From positions 1-64,000 of the forward strand of contig DASVQY010000036.1 of the NCBI GenBank assembly GCA_036388895.1: DNA of 64,000 nucleotides, given 5' to 3'. The notes under the pieces are model-generated. The model saw only the letters and a program-made list of their open reading frames with translations. It was not told the origin of the DNA and ran no database searches. The stretch is from SXVE01 sp036388895 (GTDB lineage Bacteria; Acidobacteriota; Blastocatellia; Pyrinomonadales; Pyrinomonadaceae). Below, one piece after another: positions 52,930-61,027 of this stretch; the first letter of the stretch is position 1, and every line of letters starts with the position of its first letter. The translations under genes and the position numbers were made by a program.

Positions 52930-53886
52930 TTAATCGCCGCATAAAATTTGAGCCGCGAGAAGCGGAATCATAATTTCGTGATGTCCTGTGACGGAAAAAC
53001 CGCGTCCGGCACCGTTTGCAGTCGGACGGCGAACGACATTGGTCATCGGGCGATAATGCTGAATAAAATCAAAATTTGCCGTGGTGAAATCCTGTAAATC
53101 GAATCCGAGATTTCTGACGACCGTCACTGCTTTCAAAAATATTTCCGGCATAGTTACCGCCGAACCGAAATTCAGGTAAACGCCGCCTCCGTTCAATTCC
53201 TTGACGATTGAGCAAAAAAGCTTAAAGTCCGTGTGCGAAGCAGCGCCTAATGCCGCGCCGTCGCAATTTTTGTGAAAATGACCTATATCGGCTCCGATTG
53301 TTAGATGTGCCGTAAACGGAATTTTATTTTTATATGCCTGGTATATAAGCGAACTTTCGCCGTTAGGCGGATTTTGCCGCGAAACTTCCATGCCCATAGC
53401 TTCGCCTAATCCGATTTCATCGTCCGACGCGTTTACCGCGGCGCGATTCAGAATTTCTCCGGTTTCTCTTGCCGCGCCGAAATCGCCTTTTCCGAGCGTC
53501 GCGTCTACGTCTTCCGATGTAAAACCGGCGAGAGCGATTTCCGTATCATGTACGAGAACCGAGCCGTTCGCCGCAATTGCCGAAACGTACCCCCGCTTGA
53601 TTAAATCAATAATAATCGGAGAATTCCCCGTTTTGACGACGTGCCCGCCGATTCCCCATATTACGGGTTTGTTCAAATATTTTGCGCGTTTTATTTGCGA
53701 GGCTATTTCGCGCAATGATCGAACGGCGAGTATATTCGGAAGTTTTTTGAGAAAGTCGGTGAGCGATTCGTCTTTTGTAACCGGCTCGGCAAAATCATCA
53801 ATCGTCACCTTGCTCGGACGCGAAGCGAGCTCGTATGTGCTGATCTTTTCCAGATTTATCGGCTGAAATTTTTCGTAGACAGACAT
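52930..53886 (-). CDS. Conserved-looking soluble protein of unknown function
   Basis: Soluble protein of 318 aa without a signal or membrane segment. Gly-rich stretches (KPVIWGIGGHVVKTG near 75-88, GGGVYLNFGSAV near 238-249) look like a Rossmann-type nucleotide-binding fold, and the C-terminus carries HYRPMTNVVRRPTANGAGRG. I do not recognise the family; a distant link to NAD-dependent enzymes such as deoxyhypusine synthase is a guess. It lies between the stress gene and atpC on the atpC strand. Confidence 0.6.
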   Translation of the reverse strand: MSVYEKFQPINLEKISTYELASRPSKVTIDDFAEPVTKDESLTDFLKKLPNILAVRSLREIASQIKRAKYLNKPVIWGIGGHVVKTGNSPIIIDLIKRGYVSAIAANGSVLVHDTEIALAGFTSEDVDATLGKGDFGAARETGEILNRAAVNASDDEIGLGEAMGMEVSRQNPPNGESSLIYQAYKNKIPFTAHLTIGADIGHFHKNCDGAALGAASHTDFKLFCSIVKELNGGGVYLNFGSAVTMPEIFLKAVTVVRNLGFDLQDFTTANFDFIQHYRPMTNVVRRPTANGAGRGFSVTGHHEIMIPLLAAQILCGD

Positions 53887-53972
53887 TTGAAATTTTTTCT
53901 TGCCTCTTTAGAAGTAATCAAACAAATTTAATTTACTAATCAACAACCGAACAATCGGTTTAGTTGGGCTAA

Positions 53973-54006
53973 CAAAAAAACGAGTCCTTTTAAGACCCGT
54001 TTTTTC
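53973..54006 (-). terminator. Terminator behind atpC
   Basis: Stem AAAAAACG...CGTTTTTT (53975-53982 with 53999-54005 and one more T) with inner pairs GTC/GAC, forming a hairpin followed by a T run on the minus strand. It ends the atpDC transcript. Confidence 0.6.
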
Positions 54007-54033
54007 TTACCTGCTTAATTCAATTTGAAGCAG

Positions 54034-54432
54034 TTAACGTCCCGAAGCAAGCTGCAAACGCGCCTGAGCTTTTTCGAGCCGCTCTTTTTCTACTTCAAAT
54101 TCGTCTTCCGTTCCGCTCCAAGCTGAAAGAACTTTCTCGGCTGATTCGCGTTCGGCGCGTGCGGCTTCGGCATTAATTTCGTCGGCTCTTTCGGCTACGT
54201 CTGCCATAATCGAAACTTTATTCGCGCTGACTTCAACAAAGCCGCCCGAAACAACCATTCTTTCGGTTGCGCCGCGATTGGAATAAGTCAGAATCCCGGA
54301 TTTAAGCGACGAAATAAGCGGCACGTGATTCGGCAAAATACCGATTTCACCGTTCGTCGTCGGAATCGTCACGGCGTCAACCGTTTCATCAAAAACTCTT
54401 TTTTCGGGCGTTACTATTTCTAAATTCAACAT
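54034..54432 (-). CDS. atpC: ATP synthase F1 subunit epsilon
   Basis: Protein of 132 aa, part of the rotor stalk of F1, coupling rotation to catalysis. The N-terminal beta sandwich (LNLEIVTPEKRVFDETVDAVTIP, GEIGILPNHVPLISSL) is followed by the C-terminal helical hairpin (about 90-132). The length is typical. It follows atpD after 98 bases that hold a long AT-rich palindrome and no obvious ribosome site, so its translation may be weak. Confidence 0.93.
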   Translation of the reverse strand: MLNLEIVTPEKRVFDETVDAVTIPTTNGEIGILPNHVPLISSLKSGILTYSNRGATERMVVSGGFVEVSANKVSIMADVAERADEINAEAARAERESAEKVLSAWSGTEDEFEVEKERLEKAQARLQLASGR

Positions 54433-54437
54433 AAATT

Positions 54438-54530
54438 CAATTACGAATTACGAATTTCAAATTACGAATTACGAGAGAAAAAAGAATTGCTCTTTTTAAT
54501 TCGTAATTCGTAATTGATAATTCGTAATTG
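54438..54530. repeat. Long AT-rich palindrome between atpD and atpC
   Basis: The left arm (54438-54474) is built of repeated AATTACGAATTACGA words and pairs with the right arm (54497-54530, AATTCGTAATTCGTAATT words). The inner sequence GAGAAAAAAG and CTCTTTTT can extend the stem, so the whole gap could fold into one hairpin of over 30 bp. It starts directly after the atpD stop codon. Confidence 0.7.
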
Positions 54531-56048
54531 TTAAGCTCCTGCCGCCATTTTCTTGGCTTTTTCGCGGGCTTGCTCGATTGTGCCGACCATATAGAACGAT
54601 TGTTCGGGCATATCGTCGCATTTACCGTCGAGAATTTCGCGGAAACCTTTGATGGTGTCGTCAATTTTGACGTACTCGCCTTTCAAACCGGTGAACTGCT
54701 CGCCGACCGTAAACGGCTGCGAGAAGAAACGCTGGATTTTGCGAGCGCGAGCGACGGTTAATTTATCGTCTTCGCTTAATTCATCAAGACCCAAAATAGC
54801 GATAATGTCCTGCAAATCTTTATAACGCTGCAAAATACGTTTAACTTCCTGCGCCGTTCGATAATGTTCCTCGCCGACGATTGCCGGATCGAGAATACGC
54901 GAGTTTGACGCGAGCGGGTCAACCGCCGGGTAAATTCCGAGCTCTACGATTTGGCGTGAAAGCGCGGTTACAGCATCGAGATGCGCGAACGTGGTTGCCG
55001 GTGCCGGGTCAGTGTAATCGTCCGCCGGAACGTAAACGGCTTGAATCGAAGTGATAGCTCCGGTTTTCGTCGAAGTAATGCGTTCCTGCATTTCGCCCAT
55101 TTCCGTCGCAAGGTTCGGCTGATAACCTACCGCGGACGGCATTCGTCCGAGAAGCGCCGACACTTCCGAGCCGGCTTGCGTAAAGCGGAAAATGTTATCA
55201 ACGAAGAAAAGTACGTCGTTTCCTTGATCGCGGAAATACTCGGCGACTGTCAAACCGGACAAAGCAACTCTGAGACGCGCTCCCGGCGGTTCGGTCATCT
55301 GCCCGTAAACGAGCGACACTTTTGAATCTTTCAACTGATTCTTATCAACCTTCGTCAAATCGAATGAACCGGTGTCTTTAAAGTTGTGCTCAAAACCTTC
55401 GCCGTATTTGATAACGTTCGATTCGACCATTTCGCGCAAAAGGTCGTTGCCCTCGCGCGTTCTTTCGCCGACGCCCGCGAACACCGAATAACCTTCGCGT
55501 CCTTTTGCGACGTTGTTGATAAGTTCCATAATCAGAACCGTTTTTCCAACGCCCGCGCCGCCGAACAGACCGATTTTTCCGCCGCGCAAAAACGGCTGAA
55601 CGAGGTCAATAACTTTGATTCCGGTCTCGAACATTTCCAATCTGGTTGATTGTTCATCGAACGAAGGAGCGTGGCGGTGAATAGAATATTTCGTTTCGGC
55701 ATTAATCGGTCCGAGCTCGTCAACCGGCTCCCCGATGACGTTCATCACGCGTCCGAGTGTCGGAGCGCCGACCGGCACGCTGATCGGTCCGCCCAAATCA
55801 ATCACTTTCATTCCGCGCACCATTCCATCGGTCGGCAGCATCGAAACGGCGCGCACGCGTCCTTCGCCTAAATGCTGCTGAACTTCCGCGATAACATCAA
55901 CCGGCGCTTCGACATCGAAGCCGTCTGACGTAATTCGCAGTGCTTGATAAATCGGCGGCAAATAATTATTTGAAAATTCTACGTCAACGACCGGACCGAT
56001 AATCTGCACGATTTGTCCGACTTGTTGACCATTGCCATTATTAGTCAT
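54531..56048 (-). CDS. atpD: ATP synthase F1 subunit beta
   Basis: Catalytic subunit of the F1 ATPase, 505 aa. Walker A is GGAGVGKT (163-170). The catalytic Glu region is in AGVGERTREGNDLL. Walker B is in DVLFFVDNIFRF, and the DELSEEDK-like stretch (DELSEDDKLTVARARKIQRF) is at the C-terminal domain. With the alpha subunit (not in this window) it makes or splits ATP. Only atpD and atpC are here; the other F1Fo genes must be elsewhere. AGAGGAG lies upstream of the ATG. Confidence 0.98.
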   Translation of the reverse strand: MTNNGNGQQVGQIVQIIGPVVDVEFSNNYLPPIYQALRITSDGFDVEAPVDVIAEVQQHLGEGRVRAVSMLPTDGMVRGMKVIDLGGPISVPVGAPTLGRVMNVIGEPVDELGPINAETKYSIHRHAPSFDEQSTRLEMFETGIKVIDLVQPFLRGGKIGLFGGAGVGKTVLIMELINNVAKGREGYSVFAGVGERTREGNDLLREMVESNVIKYGEGFEHNFKDTGSFDLTKVDKNQLKDSKVSLVYGQMTEPPGARLRVALSGLTVAEYFRDQGNDVLFFVDNIFRFTQAGSEVSALLGRMPSAVGYQPNLATEMGEMQERITSTKTGAITSIQAVYVPADDYTDPAPATTFAHLDAVTALSRQIVELGIYPAVDPLASNSRILDPAIVGEEHYRTAQEVKRILQRYKDLQDIIAILGLDELSEDDKLTVARARKIQRFFSQPFTVGEQFTGLKGEYVKIDDTIKGFREILDGKCDDMPEQSFYMVGTIEQAREKAKKMAAGA

Positions 56049-56185
56049 TTTTAATAAAACTCCTCTGATAGATAAGAAAAAAGGTTAGTTAACAAAGGAA
56101 AAAGACTATCATATTCGTTCGAAAAAACGCAAAGACGCTCATAAAAAATGGCATTTAGAACCAGAAGTTTTATAATTCGAATATT

Positions 56186-56980
56186 ATGAAATGGTTGAGC
56201 TCAATTCTGACTGCCGGAACTTTCGCAATTTTGTATTTTTACGAAAGAAAAAAACCGCTGCGGCGGCAAATCGAACCGAAGAAAATAAATGCCGCGCGAA
56301 ATTTGGCAATCGCTTCGACGGCGGGTGCGGCAATGAGTTTTCTAGAAAAGCCGGTTGCCGATAAATCAACGAATTTTGTCGAAGAAAAAAAGTTCGGCTT
56401 GTTGAAAATTTTTCGGCTGCCGAAAATTGCAGAAATTATTTTTGCGGTAATTTTGCTCGATTACACGCTTTACGCGTGGCACGTTTTAACGCATAAAGTT
56501 CGGTTTTTATGGCGTTTTCACCAAATTCACCACGCCGATCTGGATTTGACGGCTTTGACCGCAGCCCGTTTTCATTTCGGTGAAATAACGATTTCCGTGT
56601 TGTTTCGAGCCGGACAAATTTTGTTGATCGGAGTCTCGCCGCAGGCACTGCAAACGTGGCAAACCTTACTGTTTATGAGCATTTTCTTTCACCACTCAAA
56701 TGTGCGTCTCCCGAAAGGTTTTGAAGACAGACTGCAAAAACTTATCGTCACGCCGCGACTTCACGGCATTCACCACTCAATCGAAGAAGATGAACAAAAC
56801 TCAAACTGGTCGAGCGGTTTAACGATCTGGGATATTTTGCACGGAACTTTCCGCAGCGACGTGCCGCAAAACGAGATTACAATCGGCGTGAAAGGTTTTG
56901 ACGAAACGAGTGATGTAGGTTTGGGAAAAATGATTTTCAAGTCGTTTCAAATTACGAATTGCGAAAAAACCTTTTCATAA
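56186..56980 (+). CDS. Fatty acid hydroxylase / sterol desaturase superfamily membrane protein
   Basis: Membrane-bound di-iron oxygenase-like protein of 264 aa. Histidine clusters typical of the family are seen: HVLTHKVRFLWRFHQIHH (about 99-116), HHSN near 170 and HGIHHS near 193. Together with hydrophobic helices (about 5-20, 80-100, 145-175) they suggest hydroxylation of a lipid. The last codons, encoding FQITNCEK, come from one arm of the palindromic repeat at 56945-57001, which seems to have replaced the original end. Confidence 0.85.
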   Translation: MKWLSSILTAGTFAILYFYERKKPLRRQIEPKKINAARNLAIASTAGAAMSFLEKPVADKSTNFVEEKKFGLLKIFRLPKIAEIIFAVILLDYTLYAWHVLTHKVRFLWRFHQIHHADLDLTALTAARFHFGEITISVLFRAGQILLIGVSPQALQTWQTLLFMSIFFHHSNVRLPKGFEDRLQKLIVTPRLHGIHHSIEEDEQNSNWSSGLTIWDILHGTFRSDVPQNEITIGVKGFDETSDVGLGKMIFKSFQITNCEKTFS

Positions 56981-57001
56981 TTCGCAATTCGTAATTTGAA
57001 A
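56945..57001. repeat. Perfect 21-bp palindrome overlapping the hydroxylase gene end
   Basis: The left arm (56945-56965) and right arm (56981-57001) are perfectly complementary over 21 bases, built on AATTACGAATTGCGAA and its complement. The left arm lies inside the coding sequence of the hydroxylase gene and the right arm begins right after its stop codon. It is related in sequence to the atpD-atpC palindrome. Confidence 0.75.
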
Positions 57002-57011
57002 TTCGTACTTT

Positions 57012-57902
57012 CTACGCCGCTCGCGTTTCTCCGCCGAGAATCGTCAGAATTTCTCCGGTAATGTAACTAGAATCCGCGTCAGAAGCGAAAAACACGTAAG
57101 CCGGAGCGCATTCTTCCGGTTGACCGGGGCGCTTCATCGGCGTGTCAGCTCCGTGTTCGGCGACCTTTTCGGCTTCCTTATCGGCGACATTCAAAGGCGT
57201 CCAGATCGGTCCCGGCGAAACGCAATTTACCCGAATATTTCTTTCGACTAATTGCTGCGCCAGAGATTTCGTAAACGCGTGAATCGCGCCTTTCGTTGCC
57301 GAATAATCGAGCAATTCTTTATTGCCTTCGAGTCCGGTTATCGAACCGGTATTAACGATTGTGCCGCCTTCGGGCAAATGCTTCAAAGCGGCTTTCGCCA
57401 TATAGAAATAACCGAAAATGTTCGTTCTGAAAGTTTTTTCAAATTGTTCGTCGGTGATGTCTTCGGGCGATTTTTGATGCTGCTGAAAAGCGGCGTTGTT
57501 TACTAAAACATCGAGTTTTCCGAACTCTTTTACCGTTCTCTCGATTGCTTCTTCACAGAATTTTGAATCTTTAACATCGCCCGGAATCAAAAGCGATCTG
57601 CCGCCTTCTTTTTCGATGTATTCAGCGGTTTCTTTAGCGTCAACTTCTTCTTCGGGCAAATAGACGATAGCCACATCGGCGCCTTCGCGAGCGTATAAAA
57701 CGGCGACGCTTCTTCCGATTCCCGAATCTCCGCCGGTGATTAATGCAACTTTGCCTTTTAATTTTTCAGAACCTTTGTATTTCGGCGCGAGAAACTCCGG
57801 TCGCGGCGTCATTTTCGCTTCGATTCCCGGTTTCGGCTGATGCTGCGCGGGCATCGGCGATTTCGGCTGTTCTTCGTGTTGCGGTTTTGTTGATTCTCCC
57901 AT
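57012..57902 (-). CDS. Short-chain dehydrogenase/reductase, general stress type
   Basis: SDR enzyme of 296 aa of the YdaD/YhdF stress group, with a polar N-terminal extension of about 48 residues rich in Pro, Gln and Lys. The NAD(P) motif is TGGDSGIGR (about 55-63), NNAAFQQ follows near 137, and the catalytic tetrad is in GSITGLEG and LDYSATKGAIHAFTKSL (Tyr, Lys). The substrate is unknown; homologues are induced by general stress. GGGAGAAAG precedes the ATG. Confidence 0.9.
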   Translation of the reverse strand: MGESTKPQHEEQPKSPMPAQHQPKPGIEAKMTPRPEFLAPKYKGSEKLKGKVALITGGDSGIGRSVAVLYAREGADVAIVYLPEEEVDAKETAEYIEKEGGRSLLIPGDVKDSKFCEEAIERTVKEFGKLDVLVNNAAFQQHQKSPEDITDEQFEKTFRTNIFGYFYMAKAALKHLPEGGTIVNTGSITGLEGNKELLDYSATKGAIHAFTKSLAQQLVERNIRVNCVSPGPIWTPLNVADKEAEKVAEHGADTPMKRPGQPEECAPAYVFFASDADSSYITGEILTILGGETRAA

Positions 57903-57934
57903 TCTTTCTCCCTGGTTCGTTATTTATTGTGTTA

Positions 57935-58025
57935 GAAGTTTCAAGGTTTAAGGTTCAAGCGTAGTTTCTCAACCTCAATCTCGAGCGTCAAAACGCTTGT
58001 TGCGAAACTTAAACCTTGAAACTTC
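57935..58025. repeat. Long stem-loop with perfect 18-bp arms
   Basis: GAAGTTTCAAGGTTTAAG (57935-57952) and CTTAAACCTTGAAACTTC (58008-58025), plus an inner CAAGCGT (57956-57962) and ACGCTTG (57993-57999), fill the gap between the stress SDR gene and the Vms1-like gene. It is of a different sequence family from the AATTACG palindromes. Possible terminator or small repeat element. Confidence 0.6.
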
Positions 58026-58030
58026 AATTA

Positions 58031-59218
58031 TTATCCGTTTGCCGTCGCGTTGATGTTGTAACGCAGCACCGCCCCGACGCCGTTCGCTTCTTTCAAAAGT
58101 GATTCGTCTTCGATGAAAACGATTTTCGCGGCGGAATTCAAGGCGCGGATGAGCAGTTCGTCGCCGACCTGACGGGATTCTTTAACGTCGGGCAACTCGT
58201 CGCTCGCCGAATTGTCATCGCCCGGAGCATAAGCTTTCAATACTTTCTTCAACTTTTTCGGGCTGTATTTGATCGAGTTAAACGACGAGCTAATAATCAA
58301 TTCTTCGACTTGTCCATTCGACAACGCCGCGAGAGTGTCTTCGACGCCCATCGTTCCGAGACCTGCCGCCGCCTTTGCCGCGTCGTACATTCGCTCGACT
58401 CTTTCCTTATCTTTTACGGCGTTATACATCGCCATCACTTCGTGCGTTTTTTCACGAATTTCATTTTCCGAAGCGTACTGATTTAAATTCAGCGTATCAA
58501 TTACCGATTCTTCGACCGCTTTAGACAGTTGCGGACGCAGAATCGGCATAATCGTTCTTTCGTCGCCGCACAATATCAAATGTTCGATCTTCGCGTCGCG
58601 CATCAATTTTTCCAATTCTTCGACAGTTTCCTTCGCGTGCTGAAGATGAAAATTAGCGATGTGGCGTTGATAACGCGCCTGTGACCAGCCGCCGACTTTG
58701 GTTCCCTGCGTTACGTCGTTTTCTATTTCTTCAACCTTCGCCTTTGTTTCTGTTTGGACGTTCATCGTATTTTCGCCGCCGAAGATGTAGATATCGGCTT
58801 TGTTTGTATCCGACCATAAAACGGCGTATTTCGGATTCTGCTCAATAACTCGCACGAACGGAAAGATATGCGGGCGGTCGAAATCAAAAAGCCGGTTATT
58901 CGGAAAAGCAACGTCTAGCTGTACGGTCTCAAACAAATCCGCGCCGGTGCACGCGAAAATAGCGATGCCGTTGGCGGATTCTTCAATTCCGGTTTCCAGA
59001 AAGTTTTGAATTTTTTCGATGTCCGATTTAAAGCTCTGCGCCGCCGCGCTTTCCTCGTCTTTATAGTTTTCGCTCAAATCGGCGATTTCCTGTCTGAGCC
59101 AGACCCGGTATTCATCACGACCGTTTTCGTTTGGTGTCGCGTCGAGATAAAGACTTACGACGGGAAAACCGCTCGGTTCAAAAGCTGCGAGTTTTTCTAC
59201 TAATTTGTTTAATTTCAT
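58031..59218 (-). CDS. eRF1/Vms1-like (baeRF) family protein
   Basis: Protein of 395 aa. The N-terminal region (VVSLYLDATPNENGRDEYRVWLRQEI) is followed by a middle domain of the eRF1 domain-2 type, with the loop GGWSQARYQRHIANFHLQH near 187-205 in the position of the catalytic GxQ loop of Vms1/eRF1. A C-terminal domain of the eRF1 domain-3 type follows (about 280-380). Bacterial homologues are suspected to act on peptidyl-tRNA or ribosome rescue; this has not been shown for this protein. It neighbours stress genes. Confidence 0.75.
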   Translation of the reverse strand: MKLNKLVEKLAAFEPSGFPVVSLYLDATPNENGRDEYRVWLRQEIADLSENYKDEESAAAQSFKSDIEKIQNFLETGIEESANGIAIFACTGADLFETVQLDVAFPNNRLFDFDRPHIFPFVRVIEQNPKYAVLWSDTNKADIYIFGGENTMNVQTETKAKVEEIENDVTQGTKVGGWSQARYQRHIANFHLQHAKETVEELEKLMRDAKIEHLILCGDERTIMPILRPQLSKAVEESVIDTLNLNQYASENEIREKTHEVMAMYNAVKDKERVERMYDAAKAAAGLGTMGVEDTLAALSNGQVEELIISSSFNSIKYSPKKLKKVLKAYAPGDDNSASDELPDVKESRQVGDELLIRALNSAAKIVFIEDESLLKEANGVGAVLRYNINATANG

Positions 59219-59348
59219 ATTTTACTTCCGGTTTGTTTTATATTTTTTCGCCGGAACTTCCTCCCTTTTTCGTTATTAAAAGTTTGTATAAAAAAAAAGA
59301 AAAAACAACGATGCGAAACCGTTGCTCTTTCTCGAGAATACTGTTTAT

Positions 59349-59549
59349 TTATTTATCGTTTTTTCCGTCGGACGCATTTTTGCGCCCGGAACCGCTTTTT
59401 TTGCCGCCGCCGTCCTGCTTATTTACGGTCGCCCACGCGCGACGCTCGGCTTCATCTTCGGAAACGCCCTGATTTTCGTAGCCTTCTTCGATGTGTTCCG
59501 CCTGACGTTTTTGTTTGTCCGTATATTTATCTTTGTCGCCCCTCGGCAT
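59349..59549 (-). CDS. Small hydrophilic protein of the 'plasmid stabilization' annotated type
   Basis: Protein of 66 aa, very hydrophilic. The sequence MPRGDKDKYTDKQKRQAEHIEEGYENQ and RRAWATVNKQDGGG is a familiar pattern of small proteins found widely in bacteria, often annotated as plasmid stabilization or hypothetical. AGGGAGGG precedes the ATG. A role in stress or DNA maintenance is unproven. It lies downstream of the other small gene at 59593-59793 on the same strand. Confidence 0.8.
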   Translation of the reverse strand: MPRGDKDKYTDKQKRQAEHIEEGYENQGVSEDEAERRAWATVNKQDGGGKKSGSGRKNASDGKNDK

Positions 59550-59592
59550 ACCTTGTCCCTCCCTTGTTCACAATAAAAAACTTAAAAAACGC

Positions 59593-59793
59593 TTACAAGA
59601 TACTAATTGATCGTTTTCGAAGATTTCTTTTTAACCTGGCAAAACGGTTTTCAATGCTGGTTGAAACATTATTTGTTACGGATTCTTTCGCAACTTCCGT
59701 TTCAATTTTTTTATCTTCGGAAATTTTTTCCTGTTCGCCGGACATTTTAAAAATAACCGATTCGGTTTTCAAAATTTCGACTTCGCCGTTCAT
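59593..59793 (-). CDS. Small hydrophilic protein, unknown function
   Basis: Possible protein of 66 aa with a basic, Leu/Arg-rich end (RFARLKRNLRKRSISIL) and no signal or membrane segment. A ribosome site (AGGGAAG) lies upstream, and the leader resembles that of the small gene downstream (both hold an AGGGA block and AGGT right before ATG), which supports it being a real gene. No family is recognised. Confidence 0.45.
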   Translation of the reverse strand: MNGEVEILKTESVIFKMSGEQEKISEDKKIETEVAKESVTNNVSTSIENRFARLKRNLRKRSISIL

Positions 59794-59952
59794 ACCTGTC
59801 TTCCCTCACTGTACAAAAACCCTTGTTAAAAGCGAAAGTAACTGTTTTTTGTTACTTCAACCGTAAATTTCCGATTGCTCAAGCATCGCATAAATCGGCG
59901 AAAAACAAAAGTATTTTTTGTCCGAACCGGCTTGATTTTTTGTAAATTTTCG

Positions 59953-59981
59953 TTGACAGCCCCGAAGCCTTTTAGTAGCCT
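59953..59981 (+). promoter_or_regulatory. Candidate promoter of phoH-ybeY
   Basis: TTGACA at 59953-59958 is followed after 17 bases by TAGCCT at 59976-59981, which is a partial -10. It lies upstream of the phoH start at 60029. A small hairpin (AAGTAAC/GTTACTT, 59836-59857) is further upstream. Confidence 0.45.
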
Positions 59982-60028
59982 CAATTTATTAAAAGCTAAA
60001 TTCTAAAAAACAAGGAAATTTTTTTAAT

Positions 60029-61024
60029 TTGAGTAATTTAAGAAAAATCGAATTGCCACCGCAAGGCTTAAAAACGCTTTTCGGCGTTCAAGACCAAAAT
60101 ATCAAATATCTCGAAACGCTTCTCGACGTAAATATCGGTGCTCGCGGCAACGAAATTCTAATTGACGGCGACCCGAAAGATATTCAGACAGTAGAACAAA
60201 TTCTCGGCGATTTCGCCGATCTTTTCGATGAAGGAAATACCTTTTCCGATAAAGAGCTGCGTGACGCCTTTAAGCAAATTGCCGAAGACCGCGCTTACTC
60301 GCTGAAAGATTATTTCACGAAATCGCGCTTTAATCCGTCGGGCAAAAAACAAGTCGCGCCGAAAACCGCCAACCAGCGCAAATACATCGAAGCGATGTCG
60401 AAAAACGATCTGACTTTCGGCATCGGTCCAGCCGGGACGGGAAAAAGTTTTCTGGCTGTCGCGATGGCGGTCAACGCGCTGTTTCAAAAACAGGTTTCGC
60501 GCATAATTTTAACGCGCCCGGCAGTCGAAGCCGGCGAGAGGTTAGGATTTTTGCCTGGCGATCTGCAGGATAAAGTTGATCCTTACCTGCGCCCGCTTTA
60601 CGACGCATTATTCGATTTGGTAGACAACGAGCGCGTTACGAAAATGCTCGAAAAGCGAATTATCGAAATCGCTCCGCTGGCGTTTATGCGCGGCAGAACT
60701 TTATCGGATGCGTTTATCATTCTGGACGAAGCGCAAAACACGACGGGCGAGCAAATGAAGATGTTTTTGACGCGTATCGGTTTCGGCTCGAGAGCCGTTG
60801 TTACGGGCGATAAAACTCAGATTGACTTGCCGCGCGGTCAAAAAAGCGGTCTAAAGGAAGCTGAAATAATTTTATCTGACATTGAAGGAATTGAATTTAT
60901 ACATTTCAATGACCGTGACGTTGTGCGGCACAAACTCGTGCAGATGATTGTCAAGGCTTACGACGCTCATCAAGAAAAAACCGAAGCTAATGAAAATGAC
61001 AATCGAAGAAGCTACAACGCGTAA
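60029..61024 (+). CDS. phoH: PhoH family ATPase
   Basis: Protein of 331 aa. The start is a TTG with AAGGA 12 bases upstream. A short N-terminal RNA-binding-like part (about 5-60: IELPPQGLKTLFG) precedes the ATPase domain with Walker A GPAGTGKS (133-140) and Walker B FIILDEAQN (about 230). PhoH proteins are ATPases linked to phosphate stress and RNA metabolism, often found with YbeY. The ybeY gene follows with 3 bases between, supporting a shared role. Confidence 0.95.
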   Translation: MSNLRKIELPPQGLKTLFGVQDQNIKYLETLLDVNIGARGNEILIDGDPKDIQTVEQILGDFADLFDEGNTFSDKELRDAFKQIAEDRAYSLKDYFTKSRFNPSGKKQVAPKTANQRKYIEAMSKNDLTFGIGPAGTGKSFLAVAMAVNALFQKQVSRIILTRPAVEAGERLGFLPGDLQDKVDPYLRPLYDALFDLVDNERVTKMLEKRIIEIAPLAFMRGRTLSDAFIILDEAQNTTGEQMKMFLTRIGFGSRAVVTGDKTQIDLPRGQKSGLKEAEIILSDIEGIEFIHFNDRDVVRHKLVQMIVKAYDAHQEKTEANENDNRRSYNA

Positions 61025-61027
61025 ATA

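Noticed and set aside
54438..54530. AATTACG repeats read as a CRISPR-like array
   Set aside because: There are no regular spacers, the words are short and AT rich, the two halves are complementary to each other, and no cas genes are present.
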